From contig PNNB01000061.1 of the NCBI GenBank assembly GCA_013823985.1, forward strand, positions 53,919 through 117,918: 64,000 bases of DNA, written 5' to 3'. A model generated the notes under the pieces. It made no database searches. It was not told the origin of the DNA and worked only from the letters and a program-made list of their open reading frames with translations. The number at the start of each line of letters is the position of its first letter. Positions within the stretch are counted from its first letter, which is position 1. Shown piece after piece: positions 18,622 through 28,801 of this stretch. Position numbers and translations under genes: made by a program. Source of the stretch: Sphingopyxis sp. (GTDB taxonomy: Bacteria > Pseudomonadota > Alphaproteobacteria > Sphingomonadales > Sphingomonadaceae).

Positions 18622-20708
18622 TCTGCCCCCCAGACTCATTTGCGATATCCAAAAACCAACCACTCGACAGGCTTGTGATCGACACCATTCGCACCCTGGC
18701 GATGGATGCGGTACAGAGGGCCAATTCGGGCCATTCTGGCACGCCCATGGCACTTGCTCCGGTTGGTTTCACGCTGTGGCACGATTACTTGCGCTACGAC
18801 CCGACCACGCCGGACTGGCCCAACCGCGACCGTTTCGTGCTGTCTGTCGGTCACGCCTCAATGCTGCTTTATGCGCTGATCCACCTCGCTGGGATCGAGG
18901 AGATCGAGGCTGACGGCCGCAAAACCGGCGAACCAGCGGTGAGCCTTGACGACATCAAGGCGTTCCGCCAGCTTAACTCCAAGACTCCGGGCCACCCCGA
19001 ATATCGGATGACGACCGGCGTGGAAACCACGACCGGGCCGCTCGGCCAGGGCTGCGGCAATTCAGTCGGCATGGCGATCGCCGAGCGCGCGCTTGCGGCG
19101 CATTTCAACCGGGGCGGTTTCACGCTGTTCGACCATGACATCTATGTCTTCGCCGGCGACGGCGATATGATGGAAGGGGTCTCGCAGGAGGCGGCCTCGA
19201 TCGCTGCGCACTTGAGGCTCGCCAACCTGTGCTGGGTCTATGACAGCAACAATATTACGATCGAGGGCACAACAGACCTGGCCTTTACCGAGGACGTCGG
19301 CAAGCGGTTCGAGGGCTATGGTTGGCAGGTGATTGAGGTCGATGACGCCAACGACACTGGAGCTTTCGGCCGGGCGATCGAGACCTTCAAGGCGACTGAC
19401 GACAGACCCACCTTTATCATCGTACGCTCGGTGATTGGCTATGGAAGTCCGATCCAGGGCACCCAAAAGGCCCATAGCGATGCGATGGGTCCAGACGTGA
19501 TCCGCGCTACCAAGAAGACCTATGGCTGGCCCGAGGACTCAGAGTTCCTGGTTCCCGAGGAGGCGCAGACCGTCCTGCGTGACGCCATGGTGGAGCGCGG
19601 CAAGCCACTCCGCGAGCAGTGGGAATCCAACTTCAAGCGCTACCGGGAAGCCTTCCCCGAGCAAGCTGTCGAACTCGAGCACTTGCGCCAGGGCGTGTTG
19701 CCGGAAGGATGGCAGACCGACATCCCCGGCTTTCCGACTGACGCCAAGGGCTTGGCCTCGCGCGACGCCGGCGCAAAGGTGCTGAACGCGATCGCGCCGA
19801 ACGTGCCCATGCTGATCGGCGGAGCAGCAGATCTTGCACCCTCTACAAAGACGATCCTCGCCTTTCCGGGCGCGGGCACATTCGAGGCGACGAGCTATGG
19901 CGGGCGGAACATGCATTTCGGCGTGCGCGAGCACGCCATGGGCGCAATCGCCAATGGCATGGCGCTCTCCAACCTGCGGCCCTACACTGGCACCTTCCTC
20001 GTATTCGCTGACTATATGCGGCCGCCGATCCGCCTTGCGGCGATCATGGAGCTGCCCGTCGTCTTCGTGTTCACGCACGACAGCATCGGAGTAGGCGAGG
20101 ACGGGCCGACGCACCAGCCGATCGAGCATCTGGCTACACTACGCGCAATCCCCGGGCTGAATACCATCCGCCCGGGCGATGCCAATGAGGTCGCTGCCGC
20201 GTGGAAGATTGCTCTTGAACACACCGAAGGGCCGACCGCGCTGATCTTTTCTCGGCAAGACATTCCCACGATCGACCGCGACACATATGCGTCCGCTGAC
20301 GGGCTGGTCAAAGGCGGCTATGTACTGGCCGACGCGAAGAATGGTGATCCCGAGATCATCCTGATCGGCACCGGAAGTGAGCTGCCGATGGTCATATGCG
20401 CGCACGAGAAGCTCACCACCCAGGGCATTCGGTCGCGCGCCGTGTCACTCCCGAGCTGGTATTTGTTCGAGAAGCAGGATCACAGCTACCGCGAGAGTGT
20501 GCTCCCGAGCGCGGTGCGCGCCCGTCTCGCCGTCGAGCAGGGCGGTTCACTCGGCTGGGACCGCTATGTCGGGCAGGACGGCGACACCATCACGATGAAG
20601 ACCTTTGGAGCTTCTGCCCCACTCGCGAAGCTGCAGCAGAAATTCGGCTTTACCGTCGAGAATATCTGCGATGTCGCGCGCGCGCTCGTTGAAAAGAACA
20701 ACAAATGA
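18618..20708 (+). CDS. tkt: transketolase
   Basis: A 696-residue thiamine-diphosphate enzyme that moves two-carbon ketol units between pentose-phosphate and glycolytic sugars. Conserved segments: 'NSGHSGTPMALAPVGFTLWH' near the N-terminus, 'TGPLGQGCGNSVGMAIAER', the ThDP motif 'GDGDMMEGVSQEAASIAAHL' with 'WVYDSNNITIEG', and in the pyrimidine domain 'FGVREHAMGAIANGMAL' and 'HDSIGVGEDGPTHQPIEHL'. Length is as expected. It is coupled by ATGA overlaps to the glycosyltransferase before and the transaldolase fusion after. It is probably an accessory isozyme under stress control rather than the housekeeping copy (inference from the promoter and neighbours). Confidence 0.95.
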   Translation: MICPPDSFAISKNQPLDRLVIDTIRTLAMDAVQRANSGHSGTPMALAPVGFTLWHDYLRYDPTTPDWPNRDRFVLSVGHASMLLYALIHLAGIEEIEADGRKTGEPAVSLDDIKAFRQLNSKTPGHPEYRMTTGVETTTGPLGQGCGNSVGMAIAERALAAHFNRGGFTLFDHDIYVFAGDGDMMEGVSQEAASIAAHLRLANLCWVYDSNNITIEGTTDLAFTEDVGKRFEGYGWQVIEVDDANDTGAFGRAIETFKATDDRPTFIIVRSVIGYGSPIQGTQKAHSDAMGPDVIRATKKTYGWPEDSEFLVPEEAQTVLRDAMVERGKPLREQWESNFKRYREAFPEQAVELEHLRQGVLPEGWQTDIPGFPTDAKGLASRDAGAKVLNAIAPNVPMLIGGAADLAPSTKTILAFPGAGTFEATSYGGRNMHFGVREHAMGAIANGMALSNLRPYTGTFLVFADYMRPPIRLAAIMELPVVFVFTHDSIGVGEDGPTHQPIEHLATLRAIPGLNTIRPGDANEVAAAWKIALEHTEGPTALIFSRQDIPTIDRDTYASADGLVKGGYVLADAKNGDPEIILIGTGSELPMVICAHEKLTTQGIRSRAVSLPSWYLFEKQDHSYRESVLPSAVRARLAVEQGGSLGWDRYVGQDGDTITMKTFGASAPLAKLQQKFGFTVENICDVARALVEKNNK

Positions 20709-23515
20709 CCAATAAGCTAAAACAAGTCGGCGATCTGGGCCAGGCGGTGTGGCTCGATTTCGTGGACCGCACATTTCTGGCTGACGGCGGCCTGCGCAAA
20801 CTGGTCGCAGAAGATGGACTTAGCGGAGTCACCTCCAACCCGTCGATTTTCGAGAAGGCGATGGTCCACGGAGAGGCCTATGACGTGGGTTTCCAGGCGT
20901 TCCTGGAGCGTGCAGACGCAAGTGTGCGAGACATCTACGAAAGCCAGGCGGTCGCCGACATCAAGGCTGCCGCCACCGATCTGCGACCCGTTTACGACCG
21001 GCTGGAAGGCAAGGATGGTTATGTCAGCCTGGAGGTCTCGCCCTATTTAGCGGACGCAACCGAGGCGACAATTGAGGAGGCGCGGCGCCTATGGACGTTC
21101 GTGGACGAGCCCAATCTGATGCTCAAGATCCCCGGCACGCAGGCCGGCACGCGCGCGATCCGGGCGCTGATCGAGGACGGGATCAACGTCAACGTAACCC
21201 TGCTGTTCTCGCTCGAAACGTATCAGGCGGTGGCGGAAGCCTATATGGCCGGTCTCGAAGCCCGGTTGGCGAAGGGCGAGGCGATCGAGCGGATCGCCAG
21301 CGTTGCCAGCTTCTTCATCAGTCGCATCGACGCGCGGATTGACAAGACGATCGATGAGCGGGTGAATGCTGGCGACCCAAAGAGCGATGCGCTGAAGGCC
21401 ATCCGGGGAAAGGTCGCGATCGCCAACGCGAAGGTTGCTTACGCCTGGTACCGGGACATGATCGCAAGCTCCCGCTGGCTGGACCTCGCAGCTAAGGGCG
21501 CGATGCCGCAAAGGTTGCTGTGGGCCTCTACAGGCACGAAGGATCCCGCTTATCCCGACACACTCTACATTGATACGCTGATCGGACCGGACACGGTCAA
21601 CACGATGCCGCTGAAAACCCTGGACGCCTTTCGCGATCACGGCACTGTACGGCAGACGCTGACCGAGGATGTCGGTGCCGCGCGCCATGTGCTGGCGGAG
21701 ACCGAACGGCTGGGGTTGAGGCTAGCCGACGTTACCACTGCGTTGGTAACGGATGGCGTCCGCATGTTTTCCGATGCGGCCGACTCACTGCTTGGCGCGG
21801 TGGCACGAAAGCGCAAAGCATTCCTAAATGACCGGCAGAACGGCATGTCGGCGACCCTTCCCGAGGCGCTGCAGAAGGCCGTCGATGAGCGGCTGGAAAA
21901 GGCGCGCGCTGATGGCTGGAGCCGACGTCTGTGGCAGGGTGACGCGACGCTCTGGACCGACAAGGACGAGGGAAATTGGCTCGGCTGGCTCGCCGCTGCG
22001 GGTGGACAGCGAACAGATCGGGACCAGTTGCAGCGGCTGACCGAGAAGGCCAAGTCGTATAAGGACGCGGTGCTGCTCGGCATGGGTGGATCGAGTTTGG
22101 GGGCAGAGGTGCTGTCGCTGATCCTGGGTAGCGAAGCGGGCAGCCCGAGGCTGCACGTACTCGACACGACGGACCCGGGCCAGATCTCGACGGTGGCCGC
22201 ACAGATCGATCCGAAAAATACAATATTTATCGTGTCGTCCAAATCCGGCTCGACGATGGAACCAGAGCTGTTGCGCAGCTATTTCTGGATGATCTCCGGA
22301 GAAAGCGGCGACCGCTTCGTCGCAGTCACCGATCCCGGTTCCAAACTCGAGACCTCAGCAAAAGCGGATCGCTTCGCGATAATCTTTTCCGGCGATCCCA
22401 CGATTGGCGGACGCTATTCGGTCTTGTCGGCTTTCGGTATGGTGCCGGCGGCAGCGATGGGAATAGACACCGGTGCACTTTTCGAGGCAACGGCACCGAT
22501 GGTGATTGCCTGCGGAGCCGATGCGCCGCCCGCGTACAACCCAGGTCTTCATCTCGGCGCGATCGTCGGCGAGGCTGCGCTTGCAGGACGCAACAAGCTC
22601 ACGATTCTCCCCTCGCCCGGTTTGCGACCCTTCGGTGCCTGGCTAGAGCAACTGCTTGCCGAGTCCACGGGCAAACAAGGCAAAGGCATTATCCCGATTG
22701 ATCTTGAGCCGGTCGGCGCACCGCACAGCTATGGGAACGACCGGTTGTTCGTTCACTTACACCTTGCGGGGGATGAGGACGACATGCTTGAAGCCGCGCT
22801 CGAGGCGCTTGTGAAGGCGGGCCAACCGGTGGTGTCAATTCACGTTGCCAAGCGCCAGTTGATCGGCCAAGAGTTCTTCCGCTGGGAGGTCGCAACTGCC
22901 GTTGCAGGCGCGGTGATCGGGATCAATCCATTCGACCAGCCCGACGTCGAGGATGCCAAGATCGCCACGCGGAAGCTGGTTGAGGCCTCAGAATCGACCG
23001 GAACGCTTGCTCCGGAAACGCCGATCGCCGCAAATTCCGACTTTACCATCTATGCACCAGCGGACAGCGACCTGTCGTCCGCCGATCCGATCGAGTTACT
23101 GCGGATGCACTTTGGGAGCACTTCTCCCGGCGCCTATGTCGGGTTCCTGGTCTATCTTACGCGCAATACAGCTAACGAAGCGGTGATCGCAGCTTTGCGC
23201 AAAGCCGTCCGCGATGCAAAACAGGTGGCAACCGTGGCGGGCTTCGGACCACGTTTCCTCCACTCTACCGGCCAAGCCTACAAAGGCGGGCCTGCGGGTG
23301 GCGCCTTCCTGACGATTACCCGTGACCCGGTTCCGCACCTCCCAATTCCTGGTCACCGCACCAGCTTCGGTACCATTCAGATCGCTCAGGCTCGCGGCGA
23401 CATGGTTGTACTTGCCAGCCGAGATCGGCCGGTGCTGCGCATTCATCTGAAGGACAATGGCGGCGGGATTGAGGCTTTGCGAGTGGCGGTGTTAGCCGCT
23501 TTGCTGGACAGCTGA
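20705..23515 (+). CDS. tal-pgi: bifunctional transaldolase / glucose-6-phosphate isomerase
   Basis: A 936-residue fusion. Residues 1-365 are transaldolase: '[17 protein letters not shown]', the Schiff-base lysine in '[16 protein letters not shown]', '[17 protein letters not shown]' and '[17 protein letters not shown]'. Residues about 385-930 are glucose-6-phosphate isomerase: '[18 protein letters not shown]', '[16 protein letters not shown]', '[18 protein letters not shown]' and a C-terminal domain with '[21 protein letters not shown]'. The fusion links the non-oxidative branch to fructose-6-phosphate recycling, allowing glucose-6-phosphate to re-enter the NADPH-forming branch encoded just downstream. 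Confidence 0.95.
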   Translation: MTNKLKQVGDLGQAVWLDFVDRTFLADGGLRKLVAEDGLSGVTSNPSIFEKAMVHGEAYDVGFQAFLERADASVRDIYESQAVADIKAAATDLRPVYDRLEGKDGYVSLEVSPYLADATEATIEEARRLWTFVDEPNLMLKIPGTQAGTRAIRALIEDGINVNVTLLFSLETYQAVAEAYMAGLEARLAKGEAIERIASVASFFISRIDARIDKTIDERVNAGDPKSDALKAIRGKVAIANAKVAYAWYRDMIASSRWLDLAAKGAMPQRLLWASTGTKDPAYPDTLYIDTLIGPDTVNTMPLKTLDAFRDHGTVRQTLTEDVGAARHVLAETERLGLRLADVTTALVTDGVRMFSDAADSLLGAVARKRKAFLNDRQNGMSATLPEALQKAVDERLEKARADGWSRRLWQGDATLWTDKDEGNWLGWLAAAGGQRTDRDQLQRLTEKAKSYKDAVLLGMGGSSLGAEVLSLILGSEAGSPRLHVLDTTDPGQISTVAAQIDPKNTIFIVSSKSGSTMEPELLRSYFWMISGESGDRFVAVTDPGSKLETSAKADRFAIIFSGDPTIGGRYSVLSAFGMVPAAAMGIDTGALFEATAPMVIACGADAPPAYNPGLHLGAIVGEAALAGRNKLTILPSPGLRPFGAWLEQLLAESTGKQGKGIIPIDLEPVGAPHSYGNDRLFVHLHLAGDEDDMLEAALEALVKAGQPVVSIHVAKRQLIGQEFFRWEVATAVAGAVIGINPFDQPDVEDAKIATRKLVEASESTGTLAPETPIAANSDFTIYAPADSDLSSADPIELLRMHFGSTSPGAYVGFLVYLTRNTANEAVIAALRKAVRDAKQVATVAGFGPRFLHSTGQAYKGGPAGGAFLTITRDPVPHLPIPGHRTSFGTIQIAQARGDMVVLASRDRPVLRIHLKDNGGGIEALRVAVLAALLDS

Positions 23516-23528
23516 GGAAAGGATTTTT

Positions 23529-24515
23529 ATGCGCATTGCGATGATCGGCCTTGGCCGTATGGGAGCCGGGATAAGCCGCCGGCTAATGCGTGGCGATCAT
23601 GAGGTTGTCGCTTTCGACCGCAACCCCGATCTCGTCGAGGCGCTCGCGCGGGAAGGAGCGACGGCGGCAACGTCGCTGGAGGATGCCGCCAACAAGCTAT
23701 CCGGTCCACGCATCTTCTGGGTGATGCTGCCTGCAGGCGCTCCAACCGAGACCACGATCGAACAGTTGATGGCGATCGCCCAGGCAGACGACATCATCAT
23801 CGACGGCGGCAACAGCTTTTACAAGGACGATATCCGACGCGCGCGCGCGCTGAGAGAGAAGAATCTCCATTATGTCGACGTCGGCACGTCAGGCGGCGTC
23901 TGGGGTCTGGAGCGCGGCTATTGCATGATGATCGGCGGAGACAAGGAAACCGTCAACCTACTCGACCCGATCTTCGCGACGCTTGCGCCAGGCCTTGGTA
24001 CGATACCGCGCACACCCAATCGGTTGGAACAAGAGGGTGAAGATCCCCGCGCCGAGCAGGGCTACATGCATGCGGGACCCGCTGGCGCGGGTCACTTCGT
24101 CAAGATGGTTCATAATGGTATCGAATACGGACTGATGCAGGCCTACGCCGAGGGGTTCGACATCCTCAAAGGAAAGAAGTCTGACAGATTGGCAGAAGAC
24201 GAGCGGTTCGACCTCAATCTGACGGACATTGCCGAAGTGTGGCGCCGCGGCAGCGTAATATCGTCCTGGCTCCTTGATCTTACTGCCGCCGCGCTTGCCA
24301 AAGACCAGATGCTGACCCAGTTCTCGGGGCGGGTTGCGGATTCGGGCGAAGGACACTGGACGATCGAGGCGGCGATGGAAGAGGCGGTGCCGGTTAATGT
24401 CCTCTCCGCCGCGTTGTTCGCCCGCTACCGTAGCCGGGTCGAGCATACTTTCGGTGATCAGGTGCTTTCGGCGATGCGCTTCGGGTTCGGCGGTCACGTC
24501 GAAATTCCGCAATGA
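23529..24515 (+). CDS. gnd: 6-phosphogluconate dehydrogenase, decarboxylating (short form)
   Basis: A 328-residue enzyme converting 6-phosphogluconate to ribulose-5-phosphate, CO2 and reduced cofactor. It has the N-terminal Rossmann motif '[16 protein letters not shown]' followed by 'VVAFDRNPD', the substrate motif '[22 protein letters not shown]' and '[25 protein letters not shown]' with the catalytic Lys/Asn pair. It belongs to the roughly 330-residue group, not the 470-residue enterobacterial form. The Asp after the second beta strand ('FDRNPD') hints at NAD use over NADP (inference). Confidence 0.93.
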   Translation: MRIAMIGLGRMGAGISRRLMRGDHEVVAFDRNPDLVEALAREGATAATSLEDAANKLSGPRIFWVMLPAGAPTETTIEQLMAIAQADDIIIDGGNSFYKDDIRRARALREKNLHYVDVGTSGGVWGLERGYCMMIGGDKETVNLLDPIFATLAPGLGTIPRTPNRLEQEGEDPRAEQGYMHAGPAGAGHFVKMVHNGIEYGLMQAYAEGFDILKGKKSDRLAEDERFDLNLTDIAEVWRRGSVISSWLLDLTAAALAKDQMLTQFSGRVADSGEGHWTIEAAMEEAVPVNVLSAALFARYRSRVEHTFGDQVLSAMRFGFGGHVEIPQ

Positions 24516-25942
24516 ACCAAATAGTGGTCGCGCCGCCGGCGACCATTGTCATCTTCGGGGCACTAGGCGACCTTACCCGCAGACTGCTCGCGCCCGCCCT
24601 CGTCAATCTGGCCGAGTCAGGACTGCTGACAACCGATACCAATCTGCTTGGAATCAGCTACCATGACTGCGATGATGAGGGGCTGCGCCGCGCGCTCGCA
24701 GGATTTCTCAACGAGGGTACAGGCTGGGAGATAATCCGCGGGGGCATCCACTACCGAAAGGGTGACTTCACCAATCCGCAGACATTCACATCGTTGGCTG
24801 CGGAGCTTGGATCCAACGCCGTCTTCTATCTCGCCACTTCTCCGAGCTTCTTCGGTCCGATTGTCGAAGCCTTGAGCGCGGCGGGTCTGCTCGACGAGGC
24901 AGAGGGTTTCCGTCGGGTAGTAATCGAGAAGCCCTTCGGCACCGATCTCGCTACCGCAGAGGCGCTGAACCGACGAATTCTGGCATGCGCACGCGAAGAC
25001 CAGATCTACCGGATCGATCACTTTCTGGGCAAGGAAACCGTGCAGAACATCATGATCGCCCGCTTCGGCAATACCTTGCTCGAATCTGTCTGGAACAACC
25101 GGTATATAGATCATGTCCAGATTACCGCCGCCGAAGCGGTGACTGTTGGCAGCCGCGGCAGGTTCTATGATGCGACAGGCGCGCTACGGGACATGGTGCC
25201 CAATCATCTGTTCCAGCTTCTGGCGATGATAGGCATGGAGCCGCCCGTAAGCTTCGATGCGGAGGCGATCCGCACCGAAAAGGAAAAGGTCATCTCCGCG
25301 ATCCGGCCAGTCGATCCTCAAAATGCCATTCGCGGCCGCTACAGCGCCGGTACTGTGGCCGGCGAGCCCGTTTCAGCCTATCTGGCCGAGCCCGAAATCG
25401 ACCCGACCGGTCGAACCGAGACCTTCGTTGCGCTCAAGGTCCATGTCGACACCTGGCGTTGGGCCGGTGTGCCATTCTATTTGCGTACGGGCAAGGCGCT
25501 AGCCGCGCGCGATACCGAGATCGTCATACAATTTCGCGAGGTACCGCTCTCGCTGTTTCGGAAGACGGTAGTGGACCGGCTGCCTCCCAACCGGCTTGTC
25601 GTGCAAATCCAACCTGACGAAGGCATCAATCTGGAATTTGTGGTCAAACGGCCCGGCCCCGGCTTGGCCACCACACCGGTCAGCATGGACTTCAGCTATG
25701 CCGACCATTTCCAAGTCAGCCACCTGACGGGGTACGAAACACTACTTTATGATGTGCTGACCGGCGACCAGACGCTGTTTCAGCGCGCCGACCAGATCGA
25801 GGCGGCGTGGCGAGCGGTGCAACCATTGCTCGAGATGTGGCAGCAAGGCGCGCCCGAGGAATATCCTGCGGGCAGCGACGGACCCGAGAGCGCTGACGCA
25901 TTAATGCACCGCGCCCATCGTCGCTGGCATCGTGTGAAATGA
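24512..25942 (+). CDS. zwf: glucose-6-phosphate 1-dehydrogenase
   Basis: A 476-residue enzyme oxidising glucose-6-phosphate to 6-phosphogluconolactone with NADP reduction. Visible motifs: nucleotide-binding '[17 protein letters not shown]', '[18 protein letters not shown]', and the active-site '[22 protein letters not shown]'. Start overlaps gnd by four bases. No separate phosphogluconolactonase (pgl) gene is present in this operon; that step must be encoded elsewhere or occur spontaneously. Confidence 0.95.
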   Translation: MNQIVVAPPATIVIFGALGDLTRRLLAPALVNLAESGLLTTDTNLLGISYHDCDDEGLRRALAGFLNEGTGWEIIRGGIHYRKGDFTNPQTFTSLAAELGSNAVFYLATSPSFFGPIVEALSAAGLLDEAEGFRRVVIEKPFGTDLATAEALNRRILACAREDQIYRIDHFLGKETVQNIMIARFGNTLLESVWNNRYIDHVQITAAEAVTVGSRGRFYDATGALRDMVPNHLFQLLAMIGMEPPVSFDAEAIRTEKEKVISAIRPVDPQNAIRGRYSAGTVAGEPVSAYLAEPEIDPTGRTETFVALKVHVDTWRWAGVPFYLRTGKALAARDTEIVIQFREVPLSLFRKTVVDRLPPNRLVVQIQPDEGINLEFVVKRPGPGLATTPVSMDFSYADHFQVSHLTGYETLLYDVLTGDQTLFQRADQIEAAWRAVQPLLEMWQQGAPEEYPAGSDGPESADALMHRAHRRWHRVK

Positions 25943-26754
25943 GAGAGCGAATTCGCATGCTCGTATCGGATATCGACGGCACCCTCGTTCGTGACGACAA
26001 GCGTTTATCGAAAGACGTAATCGCGGCAGTTGGACGGTTACAAGAAGCAGGCATCAGGATGAGCCTGATCAGCGCTCGTCCACCGAGTGGCATGCTGTGG
26101 ATCGCGAAGCAGCTGCAGCTTACCGGCCTCATCGGCGCCTTCAACGGGGGTACAATCATCCACACGGACGGCTCGCTCATATCGGCCGAGCAACTCGAGC
26201 CAGAGTGCGCCGAGCGGGCGCTCGCCTTGTTGGCGCTCCCGGCCGTGACACCGTGGGTGTTCGCTGGGGGCAAGTGGTATGCTCGGACGCTCGATGACGT
26301 CTACGTTCCCCGTGAGCGACGCGCAGCTAACCTCGAACCCGTCGTCAGGACGGACTTTGCCGGGCTGCTTTCCCACGCTGACAAGATCGTTGGTGTCAGC
26401 AACGACCATGTGCTGCTTGCCCGCCTGGATGCCAAGATCGCGGCCGCGCTCGGCGATGCTGCGACGGTTTGCCGCTCGCAGCCCTATTATCTCGACATCA
26501 CCGCTCCCAGTGCCAATAAAGGCGACGGCCTTGGCACTCTGGCCTCAGCAGCGGGTGTGCCGCTCGCCAACATCGCTGTCATTGGCGACCAACGCAACGA
26601 CCTGCCGATGTTTGCTCGCGCCGGCCTGTCGGTCGCCATGGGACAGGGTCCGGCTTCTGTTCGCGACGCAGCACACCGAGTGACGCAGTCAAACGAACAG
26701 GATGGTGTCGCGCATGCCATCGATGAGATCATTTTGAAAGAGGCGGCAAATTGA
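25939..26754 (+). CDS. Cof-type HAD-IIB sugar-phosphate phosphatase
   Basis: A 271-residue HAD phosphatase. Motif I is 'MLVSDIDGTLVRDD' near the N-terminus, motif II 'SLISARPPSG', motif III 'LDITAPSANKGDG' (Lys) and motif IV 'VIGDQRNDLPMFARAG', with the type IIB cap between II and III. It probably dephosphorylates a phosphorylated sugar. The start overlaps zwf by four bases, and codon 7 (25957) is an alternative. It adds to the idea that the operon makes a sugar or glycoside product from glucose-6-phosphate. Confidence 0.85.
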   Translation: MRERIRMLVSDIDGTLVRDDKRLSKDVIAAVGRLQEAGIRMSLISARPPSGMLWIAKQLQLTGLIGAFNGGTIIHTDGSLISAEQLEPECAERALALLALPAVTPWVFAGGKWYARTLDDVYVPRERRAANLEPVVRTDFAGLLSHADKIVGVSNDHVLLARLDAKIAAALGDAATVCRSQPYYLDITAPSANKGDGLGTLASAAGVPLANIAVIGDQRNDLPMFARAGLSVAMGQGPASVRDAAHRVTQSNEQDGVAHAIDEIILKEAAN

Positions 26755-26947
26755 ACCGGCAGCTCCTCAAATCTCGATACTCGGCTCTGAACGATTTGGC
26801 TTATCAAACCGAACTTCGCAGCTTCGCGTGTACGTCTCATCACTCGAGCCGGCTCCCGATCTGCGACTCCCCTTTCCCAAAAAGAAAATCATTAGCACGC
26901 GAGGTCGGGAACAGGACATGTGGTGACATGATAGGAAGACGACACAA

Positions 26948-27694
26948 ATGAAGCAGCTTATCGCATTTGACCTGGACGGCACGCTTGCTGAAAGCAAGCA
27001 GCCAATCGAACCGGCCACCGCCGAACTGCTCGCAGCACTCCTGGACATCGCAAGCGTCGCGGTGATCTCCGGCGGGGACTGGCCGCAGTTCGAGGCCCAA
27101 GTCGTGTCTCGGCTGCCGACTGGGTCAAACCTACAGAGGCTGTTTATTCTCCCAACCACAGGGACGAAACTCTATCGCTTCGAGGACGGCTGGCATGTCG
27201 TTTATGCTGATGTTTTCTCGAGCGAGGAACGCGACCGCGTCCGGGCCGCGATCAAAAATGCTATTGAAGAAAACGGACTTCGTGAGGAGAAACTCTGGGG
27301 GGAGCGGGTCGAGGACCGGGGCACCCAGATCACCTTCTCAGGCCTAGGGCAACTCGCGCCGCCCGCTGCGAAGACGCAATGGGATCCAGATTTCACCAAA
27401 CGCAAGCGGCTTCAGGTAACCTTGCGACAAATGCTGCCCGACCTTTCAGTTAACATCGGCGGCTCGACATCGATCGACATCACTCGCCAGGGAATCGACA
27501 AAGCATACGGTATGCGCAGGCTCGCTGATTATACTGGGGTCCCCTTTTCGAAGATGCTGTTCTTTGGCGACGCAGTCTACCCCGGGGGAAATGACAACCC
27601 TGTCCGTGAGGCTGGGATCGAAACCATCGCGGTGCGCGACGCGAGCGAGACGAGAACGGGAATCTTGGCGCTCATTGCTTGCATGAAGCCTTAA
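26948..27694 (+). CDS. HAD-IIB phosphatase / eukaryotic-type phosphomannomutase-like protein
   Basis: A 248-residue HAD protein. It has 'LIAFDLDGTLAESKQPI', 'VAVISGGDWPQFEAQV', 'LFILPTTGTKLYRFEDGW', 'SIDITRQGIDKAYGMRRL' and 'MLFFGDAVYPGGNDNPVREAG'. The DxDGTL nucleophile/acid pair and 'GDAxxxGGND' closely follow the HAD-type phosphomannomutase and sucrose-phosphatase-like subgroup. Either mannose-1-/6-phosphate interconversion or phosphate removal from a mannose derivative is plausible. It is separated from the preceding gene by 193 bases without a visible gene and followed 50 bases later by manA. Confidence 0.75.
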   Translation: MKQLIAFDLDGTLAESKQPIEPATAELLAALLDIASVAVISGGDWPQFEAQVVSRLPTGSNLQRLFILPTTGTKLYRFEDGWHVVYADVFSSEERDRVRAAIKNAIEENGLREEKLWGERVEDRGTQITFSGLGQLAPPAAKTQWDPDFTKRKRLQVTLRQMLPDLSVNIGGSTSIDITRQGIDKAYGMRRLADYTGVPFSKMLFFGDAVYPGGNDNPVREAGIETIAVRDASETRTGILALIACMKP

Positions 27695-27744
27695 CGGACT
27701 CGAGGCGCGAAATTTGTCCTTTAATTCATGAACGGAGTTCACCG

Positions 27745-28617
27745 ATGTCAGTAATCAGGCTCACACCTAGGCGCGTCGAAAAGCCGTGGGGACGACATCA
27801 ACTCTGGAAGGGTTTTGATGATGTTCCACCGGATGGAGCGCCGGTAGGCGAAATCTGGTTCGAAACACCGCCTGGGCTAGAAGCGGATGATCCTGAACTC
27901 CTAATCAAGTATCTTTTCACGAGTGAGAGGCTTTCGGTCCAGGTGCATCCGGACGATGCGGATGCTCTTGCGCGGGGGCATCCACGCGGCAAGAGCGAGG
28001 CATGGCAAATCTTGGCGGCAGAACCGCATGCATTGATCGGTCTGGGCTTGCTGAGACATTTAGATCCTGCAGAACTGCGCGCGGCCGCAGAGGACGGCTC
28101 GATTACGCACATGATCGATTGGAAACCGGTGCGGCCCGGCGACTTCTGGTACTCGCCAGCCGGTACCGTGCATGCCATCGGCTCCGGCCTCGTACTTGTG
28201 GAAATTCAACAGAACGCCGACCTGACTTACCGTCTTTATGACTATGGTCGTCCCCGTGAGCTGCATCTCGACGATGGCGTCGCGGTCGCTCGGCTGCGCC
28301 CCTATGTCGTGCCATTCGAACCCCGCGATCTCGTACCTGGGAGGCGGGTTCAGCACGCCGGCGACACATTTGTGGTAGAGCGTTGGACAAAACCGTTTGT
28401 CGGCACGCTCGTTGCGACACCATCTCAACCGGTGTGGCTAGTTCCACTTCACGGACACGCCCGAGTGGGGAGTGAAACTATTGGAAACGGCGGCGTGTGG
28501 CTCGCGAATGCGACTGTCGCGCTAGACCTGCAGCCGGGCATTGACATGCTCGTCGCCTATCCCGGCGGCGAAGCGAACGTCAGCCTACTTTCCTTGGATG
28601 TGGCCGATGAAGCGTGA
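27745..28617 (+). CDS. manA: class I mannose-6-phosphate isomerase
   Basis: A 290-residue enzyme interconverting mannose-6-phosphate and fructose-6-phosphate. Zinc-site and active-site wording: 'LSVQVHPDDADALARG', 'GKSEAWQILAAEP', 'FWYSPAGTVHAIGSGLVLVEIQQNADLTYRLYDYGR'. The ATG at 27745 is preferred over 27679 because the extra residues overlap the preceding gene and are not conserved. With the HAD pair and the GT4/GH130 genes it supports a mannose-based product made from the fructose-6-phosphate released by the Tal-Pgi fusion. Confidence 0.9.
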   Translation: MSVIRLTPRRVEKPWGRHQLWKGFDDVPPDGAPVGEIWFETPPGLEADDPELLIKYLFTSERLSVQVHPDDADALARGHPRGKSEAWQILAAEPHALIGLGLLRHLDPAELRAAAEDGSITHMIDWKPVRPGDFWYSPAGTVHAIGSGLVLVEIQQNADLTYRLYDYGRPRELHLDDGVAVARLRPYVVPFEPRDLVPGRRVQHAGDTFVVERWTKPFVGTLVATPSQPVWLVPLHGHARVGSETIGNGGVWLANATVALDLQPGIDMLVAYPGGEANVSLLSLDVADEA

Positions 28618-28801
28618 TGAGCCGCCCACCTTCTCGCGGCTTGACCTCGCGCTGCCGGCATGCCAGGCAAATGGCGTTTTCCGCCGCAAAGCAAGGGGCG
28701 CGTTCACCCGCTGCGTATTGATAATATGACATCACGTGCGCGGCCAGGAGGCTCGCAACGGACTATCGGGCGCCAAGATTGTATCGTCGGGAAAATGCAG
28801 A

